Source: Faecalimonas umbilicata
GTDB taxonomy: Bacteria; Bacillota; Clostridia; Lachnospirales; Lachnospiraceae
Direction: 5' to 3'
NCBI RefSeq assembly: GCF_004346095.1
Contig: NZ_SLZV01000001.1
Span: forward strand, 62,001-126,000
Length of the DNA stretch: 64,000 nt
Shown here: positions 56,137-64,000 of the stretch, in pieces
Position numbering within the stretch: the first letter of the stretch is position 1
Layout: each line of letters starts with the position of its first letter
Translations under genes and position numbers: made by a program
The notes under the pieces: model-generated
What the model saw: only the letters and a program-made list of their open reading frames with translations
Databases searched by the model: none
What the model was told of the DNA's origin: nothing

Positions 56137-57003
56137 ATGAAAAAGACAGATATCCATCTGCACCTCACCTTTGAACAGCACCCGAAGACTGAGCACATGT
56201 TTGTGTCAAGCGCAGAACATATGCTCCCGCATCTTCGGGAGCTTTCCATTGAAAAAGGAATCTTAATGTCCTCTGGAGAAGGGAACTCTGCGGTTCCTTT
56301 TGGAAGCAATGACGAGTGCAGACAAATTGCAGAGGCATTTCCGGGAATTTATTTCTGGATGTGCAATCTCGATGATGTACCGGAAAATATTTTTGAGCGG
56401 CTTGAAACTTATAAAAATCAGGGCGCTGTCGGTATTGGAGAACTAATGATCAACCGCAGCATTGATGATCCTATGATCCAGGAAATTTTTGCTGCTGCAG
56501 AAACACTTTCCCTTCCGGTTCTATTTCACATGAGTCCGGAAGTCGGATATGAATATGGCATTGTCGATGATGCCGGACTTCCCCTTTTAGAAGAAAGTCT
56601 GAAAAAATATCCAAATCTGAAATTCATCGGCCACAGCCAGCCATTCTGGCATGAGATCAGTGGCGATGCCTCCGGAGATCTCTCCTCCCGTATGGAGTGG
56701 GGCAAAGGAGAAGTAGCCCCTGGCGGAAGACTTTCTTACCTTTTCGATACCTACCCAAACTTGTACGGAGACTTGTCCGCCAACAGCGGTGGCTGCGCAA
56801 TTATGCGCGACGAGACCTTCGGTCTTTCTTTCCTTGAGAAATACTGTGACCGCCTGATGTTCGCGACAGACATGGTCAACGTCGATATGGAATTTCCTCT
56901 CGGAAAATGGTTGGAGGAAATGTACCAGTGTGGTAAATTAAAAGAAGAGGTTTACAGAAAAATCGCTTATCAAAATGCAGAATCCCTCTTCGGGCTGCAT
57001 TAG
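56137..57003 (+). CDS. Amidohydrolase-2 family TIM-barrel hydrolase
   Basis: The 288-residue protein has the metal-binding ligands of the amidohydrolase-related family: DIHLH at 4-8, a barrel His in PVLFHMSP at about 131, His in FIGHSQPFWHE at about 167, and Asp in LMFATDMVNVD at about 252. The family hydrolyses or decarboxylates small cyclic and amide compounds. It starts six bases after the symporter stop and is the middle gene of the cluster. Substrate unknown. Confidence 0.88.
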   Translation: MKKTDIHLHLTFEQHPKTEHMFVSSAEHMLPHLRELSIEKGILMSSGEGNSAVPFGSNDECRQIAEAFPGIYFWMCNLDDVPENIFERLETYKNQGAVGIGELMINRSIDDPMIQEIFAAAETLSLPVLFHMSPEVGYEYGIVDDAGLPLLEESLKKYPNLKFIGHSQPFWHEISGDASGDLSSRMEWGKGEVAPGGRLSYLFDTYPNLYGDLSANSGGCAIMRDETFGLSFLEKYCDRLMFATDMVNVDMEFPLGKWLEEMYQCGKLKEEVYRKIAYQNAESLFGLH

Positions 57004-57020
57004 AAATGGAGGAAACAGAT

Positions 57021-57854
57021 ATGCGTACAAGAATATTACCAAAGATGTTAAATGATGAAGTAGAAGAATATTTATCACGGAATGATATCATTATCGTTCC
57101 GGTCGGAACTGTAGAAATGCACGGTGGATTTCCACTTGACTCCGAGACAACCATCAGCGAAGCTTATGCTCTCAAAATGGCAGAAGCATGTGACGGTCTT
57201 GTCCTGACCGGACTTCCATATTTCTATGCCGGAGCAACTGCTAGCGGTCGTGGAACAGTTCAGGTGAGCATCCGCGAAGGGATTGACTACCTGACAGCAA
57301 TCGCAAAGAACCTGTTACGTCTCGGCTTCAAACGCCAGATCTATATCAGCTTCCATGGTCCTGCACATATGACATGCAGTCCGATGGTCCGCGATTTCTT
57401 TGACGAGACAGGCGTTCCGATCCTCTACATGGATCTGACGATGCAGATGTTGAAAAATGCATCTGATCTTTTCAAATCCATGGACAGCTTCCATGCAATC
57501 ACAACCGGAGCATACAAGATCATGAACCGTCTGGAAGACGTTCCGCTCACAACAAAGTATGCACACAGCAAGCCACAGTCCTGCAAAAAGTTTGACGACA
57601 TCTTCGGACTCGCTTACCAGAGTGCTTCGATCGGTTACTACTTCGGAGAAAAAGAAGACCACATGAGCACAACTGCAATTCCGGACGAAGCATCCCGTGA
57701 AGCACTTGCACAAGAAGGAGTAGAAATCATCGAAAAAACTGTAGAACTTCTGGACCTTCCACATATTGTCAGCCAGATGAAAGATCTGGAACAGTATAAC
57801 CAGGAAGTTGCTGAAAAATGCCCTTGGGTTCCTTATCAGTTCTTCCAGAAATAA
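57021..57854 (+). CDS. Creatininase family protein
   Basis: The ATG at 57021 (GGAGG eight bases upstream) gives 277 residues; an ATG at 57006 would include the site. The creatininase fold is shown by VPVGTVEMHGGFPLDSET (metal Glu, His and Asp) and FHGPAHM in place of the usual HGGN. The later HAGE-type motif is not clear, so activity could be altered. Members open lactams or formamides in cyclic compounds. Last gene of the cluster. Confidence 0.85.
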   Translation: MRTRILPKMLNDEVEEYLSRNDIIIVPVGTVEMHGGFPLDSETTISEAYALKMAEACDGLVLTGLPYFYAGATASGRGTVQVSIREGIDYLTAIAKNLLRLGFKRQIYISFHGPAHMTCSPMVRDFFDETGVPILYMDLTMQMLKNASDLFKSMDSFHAITTGAYKIMNRLEDVPLTTKYAHSKPQSCKKFDDIFGLAYQSASIGYYFGEKEDHMSTTAIPDEASREALAQEGVEIIEKTVELLDLPHIVSQMKDLEQYNQEVAEKCPWVPYQFFQK

Positions 57855-57920
57855 CTTTCTGTCAGGAACCTATGGCATTTAGACAAACAGGTGTATCTCA
57901 ATAAGAAATTTGCAAACGAA

Positions 57921-57990
57921 AAGGCTTACACAAAAGCTGCTGAAACATCTAACACTGATCTTTCAGCAGCTTTGGTAAGCCTTTATTTTA
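57921..57990. terminator. Bidirectional terminator between the creatininase gene and glmM
   Basis: AAGGCTTAC/GTAAGCCTT and, inside, AAAGCTGCTGAAA/TTTCAGCAGCTTT form a nested stem with T-rich flanks on both strands. Confidence 0.8.
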
Positions 57991-57997
57991 TTCTATT

Positions 57998-59344
57998 TTA
58001 AGAAAGCACCAGCCCTTCTTCTGCCATGACATCGATAACCTTATCGACACACTCTTTGCAGAGTTCATCGGTCGCGGCTTCAACCATCACACGGATAACC
58101 GGCTCTGTCCCACTCTCTCTTACAAGTATCCGTCCGTCATCTCCAAGTGTTTCTGCCACTTCTTCCACCGCTTTTACAACAGCCGGATTCTCTCTCGCTT
58201 CCTTTTTATCTGCCACTCTGACATTTTTCAGAAGCTGCGGATAGATCTTCACTTCCTCCACAAGTTTCCCGAGAGACTGTTTTTTCTCCATGACAACTTC
58301 CATCAAAAGCAAAGAGGTAAGAATTCCGTCCCCGGTCGTTGCATATTTACTGAAAATAATATGCCCGGACTGTTCTCCTCCAAGCGAATAGTTATTCTGA
58401 AGCATGTTTTCATAGACATACTTATCTCCTACCGCTGTTTTCTCATAGCGGATTCCGGCTTTGTCACATGCTTTGTAAAGTCCGAGATTAGACATGATCG
58501 TCGTCACGATTGTATCGCCATTTAATCTTCCCTGCTCTTTTAAATATTTTCCACAGACATAGAGGATCAGATCTCCGTCTACAACATTTCCATTTTCATC
58601 GACAGCGATACAGCGGTCTGCATCTCCATCATATGCAAATGCAATATCAAGTTTCTTCTCTTTCACAAACTGCTGAAGCACTTCAATATGGGTAGACCCG
58701 CAGTTCGTATTGATGTTTGTTCCGTCTGGCTCATTGTTGATCACATAAGTCTTTGCTCCCAGCGCATCGTACACACTCTTTGCGATAGCCGAAGCACTTC
58801 CGTTGGAACAGTCCAGACCGACTCTCTTATCTTTGAAAGATCGCGTCGCAAGTGAAATCAAATGTCCGATATAGCGGTTTCTTCCTGCTGCATGATCCAC
58901 AGTTCTTCCGATCTTTTCTTTTTCCGCAAGCGGGAGTTCCTCCAGTTCCCCATCGATGTATGCCTCAATCTGTGCTTCAACTTCTGCCTCCAACTTGTGT
59001 CCCATACCGTTGATCACTTTAATTCCATTGTCATAAAATGGATTGTGACTTGCCGAAATCATAATTCCACAATCAAAATCTTCCGTTCTCGCCACATAAG
59101 AGACACTTGGTGTCGTTGTCACATGAAGAAGATAGACATCCGCCCCGGATGCTGTCAGCCCTGCAACGAGCGCATACTCAAACATATAACTGCTACGTCT
59201 TGTATCCTTCCCGATCACAACCTTCGCCTTATGATCCTTTCCATAATACCATCCAAGAAATCTTCCAACTTTAAATGCATGTTCTACTGTCAGAACCTTA
59301 TTTGCCTCACCACGAAATCCGTCTGTTCCAAAATATTTTCCCAT
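57998..59344 (-). CDS. glmM: Phosphoglucosamine mutase
   Basis: The 448-residue enzyme converts glucosamine 6-phosphate to the 1-phosphate for peptidoglycan precursors. Motifs are YFGTDGFRGEAN at the start, the phosphoserine loop MISASHNPFYDNGIKV (Ser near 101), metal loop AFAYDGDADRCIAVDE, sugar loop GGEQSGHIIFSKYATTGDG, and phosphate loop LVRESGTEPVIRVMVE. AAAGGAGAGG precedes the ATG. Length is typical. Confidence 0.96.
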   Translation of the reverse strand: MGKYFGTDGFRGEANKVLTVEHAFKVGRFLGWYYGKDHKAKVVIGKDTRRSSYMFEYALVAGLTASGADVYLLHVTTTPSVSYVARTEDFDCGIMISASHNPFYDNGIKVINGMGHKLEAEVEAQIEAYIDGELEELPLAEKEKIGRTVDHAAGRNRYIGHLISLATRSFKDKRVGLDCSNGSASAIAKSVYDALGAKTYVINNEPDGTNINTNCGSTHIEVLQQFVKEKKLDIAFAYDGDADRCIAVDENGNVVDGDLILYVCGKYLKEQGRLNGDTIVTTIMSNLGLYKACDKAGIRYEKTAVGDKYVYENMLQNNYSLGGEQSGHIIFSKYATTGDGILTSLLLMEVVMEKKQSLGKLVEEVKIYPQLLKNVRVADKKEARENPAVVKAVEEVAETLGDDGRILVRESGTEPVIRVMVEAATDELCKECVDKVIDVMAEEGLVLS

Positions 59345-59628
59345 GTTTCCTCTCCTTTATTGCAAGTTTGTTCTATTATCCGCTTTTTTTGTACAATCTG
59401 CTTTTTATTCTTTTACATTATATAGACTTTCTCACAAATATACAACCATTTTTTTCAATTCCCGCAAAAATATTTTTCTGACGACTCCTAAAATATTTTC
59501 CGGTTATCACGGAAAATTCACAAGAACAAGTCTATACAAATCACTGATTTTCATGTATGATAGAAGAGGTATAAACTTTCAATATCGTATATGAAAATAT
59601 ACACAAAAGAATTAAGGGGTGTTTTATA

Positions 59629-60543
59629 ATGAAATGTAACAAATGTCATGAAGAAATGAAACTAAAAGAGATTGAGGTCGGAAAAGATTCCGCCGGCAAT
59701 CCTGTCTATAACTTATATGCCTTTTGCTACCACTGCAAGACAAAGGTCAATATTGATAAATTAAAAAAAGCTGCCAAGGAGCGAAAAGAAGCCGAACAAC
59801 TTGCAGATGCAAAAAGGGAAGCAGCACAAAGAGAGGAAGCTTCCAGATCTGCTGCCACAAAAGATACTACGGCTCCAGTACATGTCTCAGCAAGAACTCA
59901 GGAGATCCCTTCCCAGAGTGCTATTTCCCGTGCGTCCTCATCAACTTCTTCCGACCGTCCGAAGAAAAAGTCCGCACCAAAATCTGAGAAAGCATCTTCT
60001 CCGAAGAAAAAATCTGATGCTTCCCGCTCCCGCCAGACTGAAAAGCCTGCAAAGAAGCGTTACCGTGAGGATGACTTTGATTTTGATGATGACGATTACG
60101 ACTACATTCAACCGGATAAAGTAAAATCCACAGAGAAGCGTGTTGTTTCTAAAAAGAAAAAAGGCGGGTGCTTAAAACCGTTTTTAATCTTCCTTTTAAT
60201 TCTGGTACTTGCAGGTGGAGGCGCTTTTATTTACGGTACTTATGTCGGATATGATTTTTCCTTTATCAATGATCTCAAGGAAAAAATCTTGAACCACACA
60301 GACGGAACCGATGAGAAAGACAAAAAAGAGGATGAAAACAAATCTGATAACGGAACAACAGATCAGACAGCAAATCCAGAATCTGATAAAGATGGAGCAA
60401 CTACAAACTCTGATCTCTCAGACGGAACTGACAATACAAATACTACTGACAGTACAGACGGATCTGCTTCAAACGACACAGACAACTCCGGTACAACAGA
60501 ACCAGAGACTACCACAGACGACAGCGGAACTGCTGCACAGTAA
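59629..60543 (+). CDS. Zinc-ribbon membrane protein with long basic and acidic tracts
   Basis: The 304-residue protein begins with a zinc ribbon (MKCNKCHEEMKLKEI, later FCYHCKTKV). It continues with a Lys/Ser/Ala-rich, disordered basic linker (about 45-165, including KPAKKRYREDD then FDFDDDDYDYIQ), a single membrane span at about 184-204 (LKPFLIFLLILVLAGGGAFIYG), and an acidic Thr/Asp/Ser-rich tail to the end. The tail probably lies outside the cell, with the ribbon inside. No enzyme motif is seen. A GGGG site precedes the ATG. Confidence 0.75.
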   Translation: MKCNKCHEEMKLKEIEVGKDSAGNPVYNLYAFCYHCKTKVNIDKLKKAAKERKEAEQLADAKREAAQREEASRSAATKDTTAPVHVSARTQEIPSQSAISRASSSTSSDRPKKKSAPKSEKASSPKKKSDASRSRQTEKPAKKRYREDDFDFDDDDYDYIQPDKVKSTEKRVVSKKKKGGCLKPFLIFLLILVLAGGGAFIYGTYVGYDFSFINDLKEKILNHTDGTDEKDKKEDENKSDNGTTDQTANPESDKDGATTNSDLSDGTDNTNTTDSTDGSASNDTDNSGTTEPETTTDDSGTAAQ

Positions 60544-60557
60544 GACAACTATAACAA

Positions 60558-60609
60558 AATACCTGAACAGCAATCTATCTATTTAGATCTGCCTGTTCAG
60601 GTATTTTTT
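60558..60609. terminator. Terminator between the zinc-ribbon gene and the CorC-type gene
   Basis: AATACCTGAACAG pairs perfectly with CTGTTCAGGTATT over a 22-base loop, followed by six T on the plus strand. It can serve both convergent genes. Confidence 0.8.
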
Positions 60610-60646
60610 GCTCTTTGTCAAGAGTTTGGTGAATTATTTTACTCTT

Positions 60647-61975
60647 TTATCTCTCTGCCTGTTCCGGTATCTTCATCCATACTTTTCGGATTCTCTTTTC
60701 TTTCACTTCCAAAATTTTAAAATGCACTCCATCTGCGTCCAGTTCGCATTGTCCGGAATCTTTTGGAATGTATCCCAGCTCTTCAATCAAATACCCGGAA
60801 AGTGTATCATAATTTTCTGTCTCCAGCTTCAGGTTTAATTTTTCATTCAGCTCTTCGATCAGAATCGAACCATCCAGTAAATATTCCTTCTCCCCGATTT
60901 TCTGAAGTTCTACAACTTCTTCCTCATGCTCATCGGTGATTTCTCCCATTACTTCCTCCACAAGGTCCTCCACCGTAAGAATTCCCGATACACCACCGTA
61001 CTCATCGATCAATACTGCCATACGATTCTTCGTCTTCTGCATCTCACGAAAAAGCTCATCGGTGCTCTTTCCATCCGGCACAAAGAACGCTTCTTTCAAA
61101 AGAGCTCGGATGTCCACTTCCTCAAAGGACTTCTTTCTCGCTTCAATCATCACATCTTTTACTTGAAGAATCCCGATAATATTATCGATCTGTTCTTCAT
61201 AGACAGGAATTCTTGAATGCCTTGTCTCGAGGATCTCATCCAGAATCTTCTCTAACGGCTCCTCGATGTCAATTGCAAATACTTCTCTTCGAGGCACCAT
61301 CACATCTTTCGCTGTCTTATCATCAAAAGAAAAAATCGAATTGATCATTTCCTTTTCAATCTCGTTAAACACACCATTCTCGCTTCCGGTCTCTAACATC
61401 TTTTTAATCTCTTCTTCTGAAACTGCTTCCTCGAGATTCTCAGTCTTCATTCCGATCAGATGTAAAAATCCATTCGTAGACAGTGATAACAACTTAATAA
61501 ACGGTGATAAAATCTTTGAAATAATATAAATCGGCTGCACAACAAATAAACTGAATGCCTCCGCTTTCTGAAGCGCAATTCTCTTCGGCACCAATTCACC
61601 AAACACGAGGGTAAAATAAGATAAGATAATCGTAACGACTACAACAGCGATCGTATTGCTGTACGGAATCCCGAACTGTGCGATCCATCCGCCTAGCACC
61701 TGTGAAATACCAGTTGCTGCAGAAGCACTTGAGAAAAATCCCGCCAGTGTGATTGCCACCTGTATCGTTGATAGAAACTTTGTAGAGTCTTCAAACAATG
61801 TCTGAAGCAGAGCTGCTCTCTTACTTCCCTCATCTGCCAGAACCTTGATCCGATTCTTATTGACTGACACCACTGCCATCTCTGCTCCCGCAAAGAAAGC
61901 ATTCACCAAAGTAAGAAATGCAAGAAATAATAGTTGAAATAAAATACTGTTCCCGTCAGGGTCGCCTGCGTCCAT
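60647..61975 (-). CDS. CorC/HlyC (CNNM) family membrane protein with CBS domains
   Basis: The ATG at 61975 after AGGAGG gives 442 residues. A DUF21/CNNM membrane domain of about four spans (about 1-190, with FLTLVNAFFAGAEMAVVSVNKNR) is followed by two CBS domains (MVPRREVFAIDIEEPLEK; MAVLIDEYGGVSGILTVEDLVEEVMGEI) and a CorC_HlyC domain (EYLLDGSILIEELNEKLN). The family is linked to magnesium or cobalt efflux, and is often misnamed hemolysin. Monocistronic. Confidence 0.94.
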   Translation of the reverse strand: MDAGDPDGNSILFQLLFLAFLTLVNAFFAGAEMAVVSVNKNRIKVLADEGSKRAALLQTLFEDSTKFLSTIQVAITLAGFFSSASAATGISQVLGGWIAQFGIPYSNTIAVVVVTIILSYFTLVFGELVPKRIALQKAEAFSLFVVQPIYIISKILSPFIKLLSLSTNGFLHLIGMKTENLEEAVSEEEIKKMLETGSENGVFNEIEKEMINSIFSFDDKTAKDVMVPRREVFAIDIEEPLEKILDEILETRHSRIPVYEEQIDNIIGILQVKDVMIEARKKSFEEVDIRALLKEAFFVPDGKSTDELFREMQKTKNRMAVLIDEYGGVSGILTVEDLVEEVMGEITDEHEEEVVELQKIGEKEYLLDGSILIEELNEKLNLKLETENYDTLSGYLIEELGYIPKDSGQCELDADGVHFKILEVKEKRIRKVWMKIPEQAER

Positions 61976-62100
61976 GATAAATAAAACCTCCTGTAATTGA
62001 AATAATCTGGCTTTGATTATATCTCTTTTCAGGAGGTTCTGCAACTAGAATTCTAGTTTTTTATTTAGATTTTATAGAAGTTTTACTTTTGGATTATTTC

Positions 62101-63276
62101 TTAGTGGTGGAACAGACGGATTCCAGTAAATGCCATCGTCATATTGTATTTATTGCAAGTAGCGATCACATTGTCATCTCTCACAGATCCACCTGGCTGT
62201 GCAATGTATTTAACACCACTCTTATGCGCACGCTCAATATTATCCCCGAATGGGAAGAATGCATCTGAACCAAGGGCAACATCTGTCAGTTGGTCTAACC
62301 ATGCACGCTTTTCTTCGCGGGTAAATACCGGTGGTTTTACTTTGAAGATATTCTGCCATGTTCCCTCTGCAAGCACATCCTCATACTCATCTCCAATGTA
62401 GAGATCGATGGAATTGTCTCGGTCTGCTCTTCCGATGCTGTCCACGAACTGAAGCCCGAGTACCTGCGGAGACTGACGTAACCACCAATTATCTGCCTTC
62501 TGACCTGCCAGACGGGTACAGTGGATTCTGGACTGCTGTCCTGCGCCTATTCCGATAGCCTGCCCACCTTTTGCATAGCATACAGAGTTTGACTGTGTAT
62601 ATTTCAGTGTGATCAGAGCAATTGCGAGATCGATCTTTGCCTGCTCTGGAAGTTCTTTATTTTCTGTCACAATATTGGAAAGTAATTCATCATTGATCAC
62701 CAATTCATTTCTCCCCTGCTCAAATGTGATTCCGAATACTTCTTTGTGCTCAATCGGATCTGGCTCATAATTCGGATCAATTTCGATGATCGCATAATTT
62801 CCTTTTTTCTTCTGTTTTAAAAGTTCCAGTGCCTCTGGCTCATATCCCGGTGCGATCACACCATCAGACACTTCTCTCTTGATCAGCTTTGCAGTTGCAA
62901 CATCACAGACATCTGACAGAGAGATAAAATCACCGAACGAAGACATTCTGTCTGCACCTCTTGCTCTTGCATAAGCACATGCTAACGGAGATAACTCTCC
63001 CATATCGTCTACCCAGTAAATCTTTGCCAGTGTGTCGTCCATTGGAAGTCCGACTGCTGCACCTGCCGGAGAAACATGTTTGAAAGAAGTTGCTGCCGGA
63101 AGTCCTGTCGCTCTCTTTAATTCTCTTACAAGCTGCCAGCCATTAAATGCATCCAGAAAGTTAATATATCCCGGTTTCCCACATAACACCTTAATCGGAA
63201 GTTCTCCCTCTTCCATATAAATTCTGGAAGGCTTCTGATTTGGATTACATCCATACTTTAATTCTAACTCTCTCAT
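62101..63276 (-). CDS. purH: AICAR formyltransferase, single-domain PurH-type
   Basis: The 391-residue enzyme is the transformylase half only, transferring formyl from 10-formyl-THF to AICAR. It opens ELELKYGCNPNQKPSRIY and has the SFKHVSPAGAAVGLP signature (catalytic Lys-His), KYTQSNSVCYAKGGQAIGIGAGQQSR and DNIERAHKSGVKYIAQPGGSVRDD. Bifunctional PurH also carries the cyclohydrolase domain, which is absent here and is supplied by the separate gene upstream (18-base gap). Confidence 0.95.
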   Translation of the reverse strand: MRELELKYGCNPNQKPSRIYMEEGELPIKVLCGKPGYINFLDAFNGWQLVRELKRATGLPAATSFKHVSPAGAAVGLPMDDTLAKIYWVDDMGELSPLACAYARARGADRMSSFGDFISLSDVCDVATAKLIKREVSDGVIAPGYEPEALELLKQKKKGNYAIIEIDPNYEPDPIEHKEVFGITFEQGRNELVINDELLSNIVTENKELPEQAKIDLAIALITLKYTQSNSVCYAKGGQAIGIGAGQQSRIHCTRLAGQKADNWWLRQSPQVLGLQFVDSIGRADRDNSIDLYIGDEYEDVLAEGTWQNIFKVKPPVFTREEKRAWLDQLTDVALGSDAFFPFGDNIERAHKSGVKYIAQPGGSVRDDNVIATCNKYNMTMAFTGIRLFHH

Positions 63277-63294
63277 GATCTGATTCTCCTCATC

Positions 63295-64000
63295 TTATTT
63301 ATTTTTATTTACAATCTTTGTCTCATAGTTTCCTGTCTCAATATCGATATAGCGTACAAACAGCGATACTTTATTTTCTTCATTCAAGCTATTCCAGAGC
63401 ATCTCTGTAAACTGTTCCATATCGTCTGGGATTGAGATCAGTTTTGGTTCTCCTTCAAAACTTGGAAGTGGATTGCCATCACATTTGTAAGTATGGATAA
63501 AATGTCCCTCTCCGGCTACCGGATTCTGATATGCAAATGTATAGCGGTTGCATGCGTCCGGGTTTCCGTTATTGCTCTTTAAAATAGACATCGCATAGTT
63601 GTATGTTCCATTTTCAATATGCATGATCCCTGAAATACGAGGTGTATAGTTTGGAGCATCCGGTTCAAATTCTCTGCTGCGAAGTGACTGCTCAAAAGTG
63701 AGCTGCTTGTCCATTCCCTCATAAATCGTGTCTGTCTGATCTCCGTTTGTCACGATCGTCTTATTGCCAAGTACCCGCACTGGCGCATAGATAATTAAAC
63801 TTGGATCTGTTAATTTTGAAGGGTCAAATGCCTGTGTGCGAATCCCCTGTCCTTCTTCTACAAATACACGGTTTCTGCTGTTCTCGCTTCTTCCCATAAT
63901 AAAATATGCAGTGACTGCCTTTTTCCCATCCGGTGTCTTTCCGATGATGATTCCTCTTCCCGGATATGCGTTTCCCTGCAATTCTTTTTCAATTGATAAC
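63295..64000 (-). CDS. IMP cyclohydrolase, separate PurO-like type (5' end cut)
   Basis: The frame is open to the window edge (LSIEKELQGNAYPGRGIIIGK), so the true start lies outside, likely within a few codons. The TTG at 63981 is an internal Leu. The 234 or so visible residues have the IMPCH2-type motifs AYFIMGRSENSRNRVFVE and FEPDAPNYTPRISGI. It closes FAICAR to IMP, the last step, directly after the transformylase. Confidence 0.92.
   Translation of the reverse strand, partial: LSIEKELQGNAYPGRGIIIGKTPDGKKAVTAYFIMGRSENSRNRVFVEEGQGIRTQAFDPSKLTDPSLIIYAPVRVLGNKTIVTNGDQTDTIYEGMDKQLTFEQSLRSREFEPDAPNYTPRISGIMHIENGTYNYAMSILKSNNGNPDACNRYTFAYQNPVAGEGHFIHTYKCDGNPLPSFEGEPKLISIPDDMEQFTEMLWNSLNEENKVSLFVRYIDIETGNYETKIVNKNK

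Overview
The window is a bacterial chromosome segment that looks like the Lachnospiraceae (Clostridia). Pointers are the AT-rich sequence with strong AGGAGG ribosome sites, a tmRNA tag reading ADENLAYAA, AICAR transformylase and IMP cyclohydrolase as separate genes, two tandem type I-beta DAHP synthases, and a DapF-like protein of the SGNG type. Genus cannot be fixed from sequence alone. No tRNA, rRNA, CRISPR array or prophage was seen.

Layout. 1-6.9 kb: a cut peptide-binding lipoprotein, a DapF-like epimerase, an AraC regulator, mnmM, hflX and a TPR lipoprotein. 7-12 kb: a metal-efflux locus with two P1B ATPases around an ArsR/SmtB repressor. The larger ATPase reads through an in-frame TGA at the first Cys position of its metal-binding motif, followed at once by a hairpin, and is proposed to be a selenoprotein. 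12-18.5 kb: proS, small membrane, lipoprotein and GNAT genes, a 159-bp MITE-like inverted repeat, and a GNAT pseudogene broken by an IS200/IS605-type remnant. 18.5-34.7 kb: lpdA, ung, a two-component system, a TetR/pentapeptide/ABC-FtsX operon, a PPC protein, an oxidoreductase, and a lantibiotic-immunity-type ABC operon with its own two-component system and a PspC gene.

34.9-41.2 kb is an aromatic biosynthesis operon (aroB, an aroE-aroK fusion, aroQ, two DAHP synthases, a phosphodiesterase-like gene). Its leader has a good sigma-A promoter, a 14-residue Phe/Tyr-rich peptide and a terminator-like stem, which suggests attenuation by Phe/Tyr supply. 41.2-50.2 kb: a secreted nuclease, tmRNA (ssrA), a LacI remnant, an Rpn-type nuclease, smpB, rnr, secG and eno, i.e. 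ribosome rescue and RNA decay genes close together. 50.3-57.9 kb: YitT, an NSS transporter, a DUF4317-like gene, and an AraC-linked catabolic cluster of unknown substrate (GPH symporter, amidohydrolase, creatininase family). 58-64 kb: glmM, an envelope zinc-ribbon protein, a CorC/HlyC protein and the last two steps of IMP synthesis.

Main points for follow-up are the candidate selenocysteine metal ATPase and its SECIS-like hairpin, the CPW (not CPC) motif of its partner ATPase, the aro leader-peptide attenuator, the DapF-like protein with Ser at both catalytic Cys positions, and the guide-RNA-like IS remnant.
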